From JASFEQ01 sp050122535 (GTDB taxonomy: Bacteria; Desulfobacterota; DSM-4660; Desulfatiglandales; HGW-15): DNA of 7,608 bases. Below are positions 6,329 to 7,608 of this stretch, one piece after another. The translations under genes and the position numbers were made by a program. The stretch spans positions 1 through 7,608 of the forward strand of contig JASFIT010000224.1 of NCBI GenBank assembly GCA_050122535.1, written 5' to 3'. Numbering within the stretch: the stretch's first letter is position 1; each line of letters opens with the position of its first letter. The notes under the pieces were generated by a model, which saw only the letters and a list, made by a program, of their open reading frames with translations, made no database searches and was not told where the DNA came from.

Positions 6329-6341
6329 ATATCTCAGATAT
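6329..6341. promoter_or_regulatory. Palindrome ATATCT-C-AGATAT, candidate upstream activator site
   Basis: A perfect 6-bp inverted repeat with a one-base centre. It lies about 120-130 bases upstream of the inferred sigma54 start, a common distance for enhancer sites, and 11 bases before the -35 box of the activator gene. Binding here could serve both activation and autoregulation. Only the symmetry and position support it. Confidence 0.3.
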
Positions 6342-6352
6342 GGCTGACATAC

Positions 6353-6380
6353 TTGACAGTATTCCATACTTCTGTTAAAT
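6353..6380 (+). promoter_or_regulatory. Sigma70-like promoter of the activator gene
   Basis: A perfect -35 hexamer TTGACA (6353-6358) is followed after 16 bases by TTAAAT (6375-6380), which matches 4 of 6 positions of the -10 consensus. With a TG two bases before it, TAAATG at 6376 is an alternative reading with a 17-base spacer. The start of transcription would be near 6387, giving a leader of about 27 bases to the ATG at 6414. The spacer is occupied by an inverted repeat. Confidence 0.55.
6354..6378. promoter_or_regulatory. Hyphenated dyad across the activator's -35/-10 spacer, candidate autoregulatory operator
   Basis: The core is AGTAT-TCC-ATACT (6358-6370), a perfect 5-bp inverted repeat. 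Allowing one bulged T, the arms extend to ACAGTAT and ATACTTCTGT. The dyad covers the spacer between TTGACA and TTAAAT, a place where a bound protein would block RNA polymerase. The binding protein is unknown. Confidence 0.3.
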
Positions 6381-6413
6381 GTGTCAGACCGCTTATAAGG
6401 CTTGGAGAAACGC

Positions 6414-7608
6414 ATGCTTGTGGATGAGAAAGATTTTTTTCGTGAGGCAACACTGAAAATATGCGGAAACCTGGAGATAGAAAAGGCCATGTGCTCGTGT
6501 GTCCGGTATCTTAGATCCTTCATGCCCGTGGACACCATGTACCTGGATCTTTATGAAAGAGATATCGGCGCCATGAGAATTATCGCCAAGGCCACGGCCA
6601 GAGAGGGCAGGAAGTTGGACATACTGGCGCCCCTGCCAGAGGATGCAAAAGCAGTCATACATGGCGCTGAGGCTGCCATAGCAGCTCCCGATGAAAAAAG
6701 GCACCTGAAGGATATATGGCTGATCAATCGTCCCGAGACGGTACCGACGAGCCGTGCGATGCAGAGATTCTTTGGGGAACCGGAATCCTCCAGTATCGTC
6801 ATGCTTTTGATCATCGAAGATAAGCCCATCGGCTTCCTCATCGTACTGGCCGAAGGAAAGGACAGATATACCCAAGAACATGCTCACCTCTTATCATTAC
6901 TCAAGGAGCCCTTTTATATTGCCTTGTCCAATACCCTGATGCATCGGGAGGTCCTCCTTCTCAAGGAAAGGTTAGCTGACGACAATAGATATCTGCATAG
7001 CGAGCTCCTGCGGCTTTCCGGTGAAGACATAGTGGGTGGGGAGTTTGGCTTGAAGAACGTGATGGAGATGATCCGTCAGGTGGCCCCGCTCGACAGCCCC
7101 GTGCTGCTTTTGGGTGAGACGGGTACAGGTAAAGAGTTAATTGCAAGTGCCATCCACAACGCCTCCTCTCGCAGAGAGGGGCCCTTCATCAAAGTCAACT
7201 GTGGGGCCATACCCCATACACTCATGGACAGTGAACTCTTTGGCCACGAAAAGGGGGCCTTTACGGGTGCCCATAGTCAGAAACGGGGGCGCTTTGAACG
7301 GGCCCATGGTGGCACCATATTTCTCGATGAGATCGGGGAACTTCCCCTCGACGCCCAGATAAGGCTATTGAGAGTGCTCCAGGAAAAAGAAATTGAGAGG
7401 GTAGGGGGGAGCAAACCCATAAAGGTGGACATCAGGACCATCACCGCCACACACCGGGACCTGGAAGCGATGGTCAGGGAGGGGAGATTCCGCGAGGACC
7501 TCTATTTCAGGCTTCAGGTGTTTCCCATCACCATTCCACCCCTTAGAGAGAGAGTGGGTGACATTCCTGCGCTGGTGCACCACTTTATACGCAAAAAGTC
7601 CCGCGAGA
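6414..7608 (+). CDS. Sigma54-dependent transcriptional activator with N-terminal GAF-like sensor (partial, first 398 aa)
   Basis: The frame is open from ATG at 6414 to the right edge; the end of the AAA+ domain and the DNA-binding helix-turn-helix are missing. The start is fixed by TTGGAG 6 bases upstream and an in-frame TAA at 6396. Residues about 15-170 resemble a GAF-type sensor (MPVDTMYLDLYERD, VMLLIIEDKPIGFLIVLAEG). Residues about 176-202 look like a coiled-coil linker (LLLKERLADDNRYLHSELL), as in FhlA/NtrC-like activators. The AAA+ domain begins near 205: Walker A GETGTGKE (234-241), the sigma54-contact loop GAFTGA (281-286), Walker B GTIFLDEIGE (300-309), and FREDLYFRL (359-367) with the arginine-finger region. 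The intact GAFTGA indicates a true sigma54 activator. It has no receiver domain, so activation is probably by a small effector bound to the N-terminal domain. The likely target is the sigma54 promoter of the divergent operon. Confidence 0.93.
   Translation, partial: MLVDEKDFFREATLKICGNLEIEKAMCSCVRYLRSFMPVDTMYLDLYERDIGAMRIIAKATAREGRKLDILAPLPEDAKAVIHGAEAAIAAPDEKRHLKDIWLINRPETVPTSRAMQRFFGEPESSSIVMLLIIEDKPIGFLIVLAEGKDRYTQEHAHLLSLLKEPFYIALSNTLMHREVLLLKERLADDNRYLHSELLRLSGEDIVGGEFGLKNVMEMIRQVAPLDSPVLLLGETGTGKELIASAIHNASSRREGPFIKVNCGAIPHTLMDSELFGHEKGAFTGAHSQKRGRFERAHGGTIFLDEIGELPLDAQIRLLRVLQEKEIERVGGSKPIKVDIRTITATHRDLEAMVREGRFREDLYFRLQVFPITIPPLRERVGDIPALVHHFIRKKSRE

Larger units (their letters stand above)
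5940..6413. other. Divergent intergenic regulatory region (no gene)
   Basis: 474 bases separate flavoprotein A from the activator gene, and no supported coding sequence lies between them. The right half (about 6200-6400) is AT-rich and holds the sigma54 promoter facing left, the activator's sigma70-like promoter facing right, and several inverted and direct repeats. The left half (about 5940-6210) would be a leader RNA of roughly 270 bases for the flavoprotein operon. It contains a ribosome-binding-like sequence without a start codon (6086-6094), a GC-rich inverted repeat (GCGCG at 6106-6110 with CGCGC at 6130-6134) and T/A tracts around 6041-6079. Two very short minus-strand frames (ATGs at 6019 and 6015) lack ribosome sites and were not called. 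Confidence 0.7.

Noticed and set aside
6293..6887. Minus-strand open frames opposite the activator gene
   Set aside because: They overlap the GAF-like sensor coding region, which is supported by continuity with the AAA+ motifs; the antisense products look like shadow translations.

Overview
The window shows part of a divergent regulator/operon pair. It probably comes from an anaerobic bacterium, plausibly a sulfate-reducing or syntrophic Desulfobacterota (Deltaproteobacteria) member. That assignment is inference. It rests on a CoA-dependent 2-oxoacid:acceptor oxidoreductase of the ferredoxin/iron-sulfur type (typical of anaerobes), a sigma54 enhancer-binding regulator facing a sigma54 promoter, strong GGAGG ribosome sites and moderate GC coding DNA. 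No rRNA, tRNA, mobile element or CRISPR array was seen.

Layout. Positions 1-5939 hold six genes, all on the minus strand. In transcription order they are: flavoprotein A (5939-4296), flavoprotein B (4240-2624), then four subunits of a 2-oxoacid oxidoreductase: gamma (2487-1930), delta 2x[4Fe-4S] (1927-1655), alpha (1645-443) and an FAD/pyridine-nucleotide subunit (429 to beyond the left edge). Gaps among the last four are 2, 9 and 13 bases. Gaps between A and B (54-55 bases) and between B and gamma (136 bases) are larger. Positions 5940-6413 are a non-coding, AT-rich regulatory region. Positions 6414-7608 encode, on the plus strand, the N-terminal 398 residues of a GAF-type sigma54-dependent activator that runs off the right edge.

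How the parts fit. A near-consensus sigma54 promoter (6221-6236, minus strand) reads toward flavoprotein A, and the divergent gene encodes the kind of ATPase that such promoters need. The regulator has its own sigma70-like promoter with a perfect -35 box. Palindromes and a 22-bp-period direct repeat between the two promoters are candidate activator sites.

The order gamma-delta-alpha-FAD subunit, with a TPP-binding beta subunit expected next but outside the window, is how I recall the NAD-linked phenylglyoxylate:acceptor oxidoreductase (PadEFGHI type) of aromatic-degrading anaerobes. It is unlike ordinary pyruvate:ferredoxin oxidoreductases, where no flavin subunit lies among the core genes. 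The best hypothesis is that the two CrtI/phytoene-dehydrogenase-like flavoproteins oxidise or desaturate an unknown substrate upstream, and the five-subunit enzyme then converts a 2-oxoacid to an acyl-CoA and passes electrons to NAD+. The substrate cannot be read from the sequence. The pairing of two diverged CrtI-like flavoproteins with this enzyme under sigma54 control is the most interesting feature of the window.
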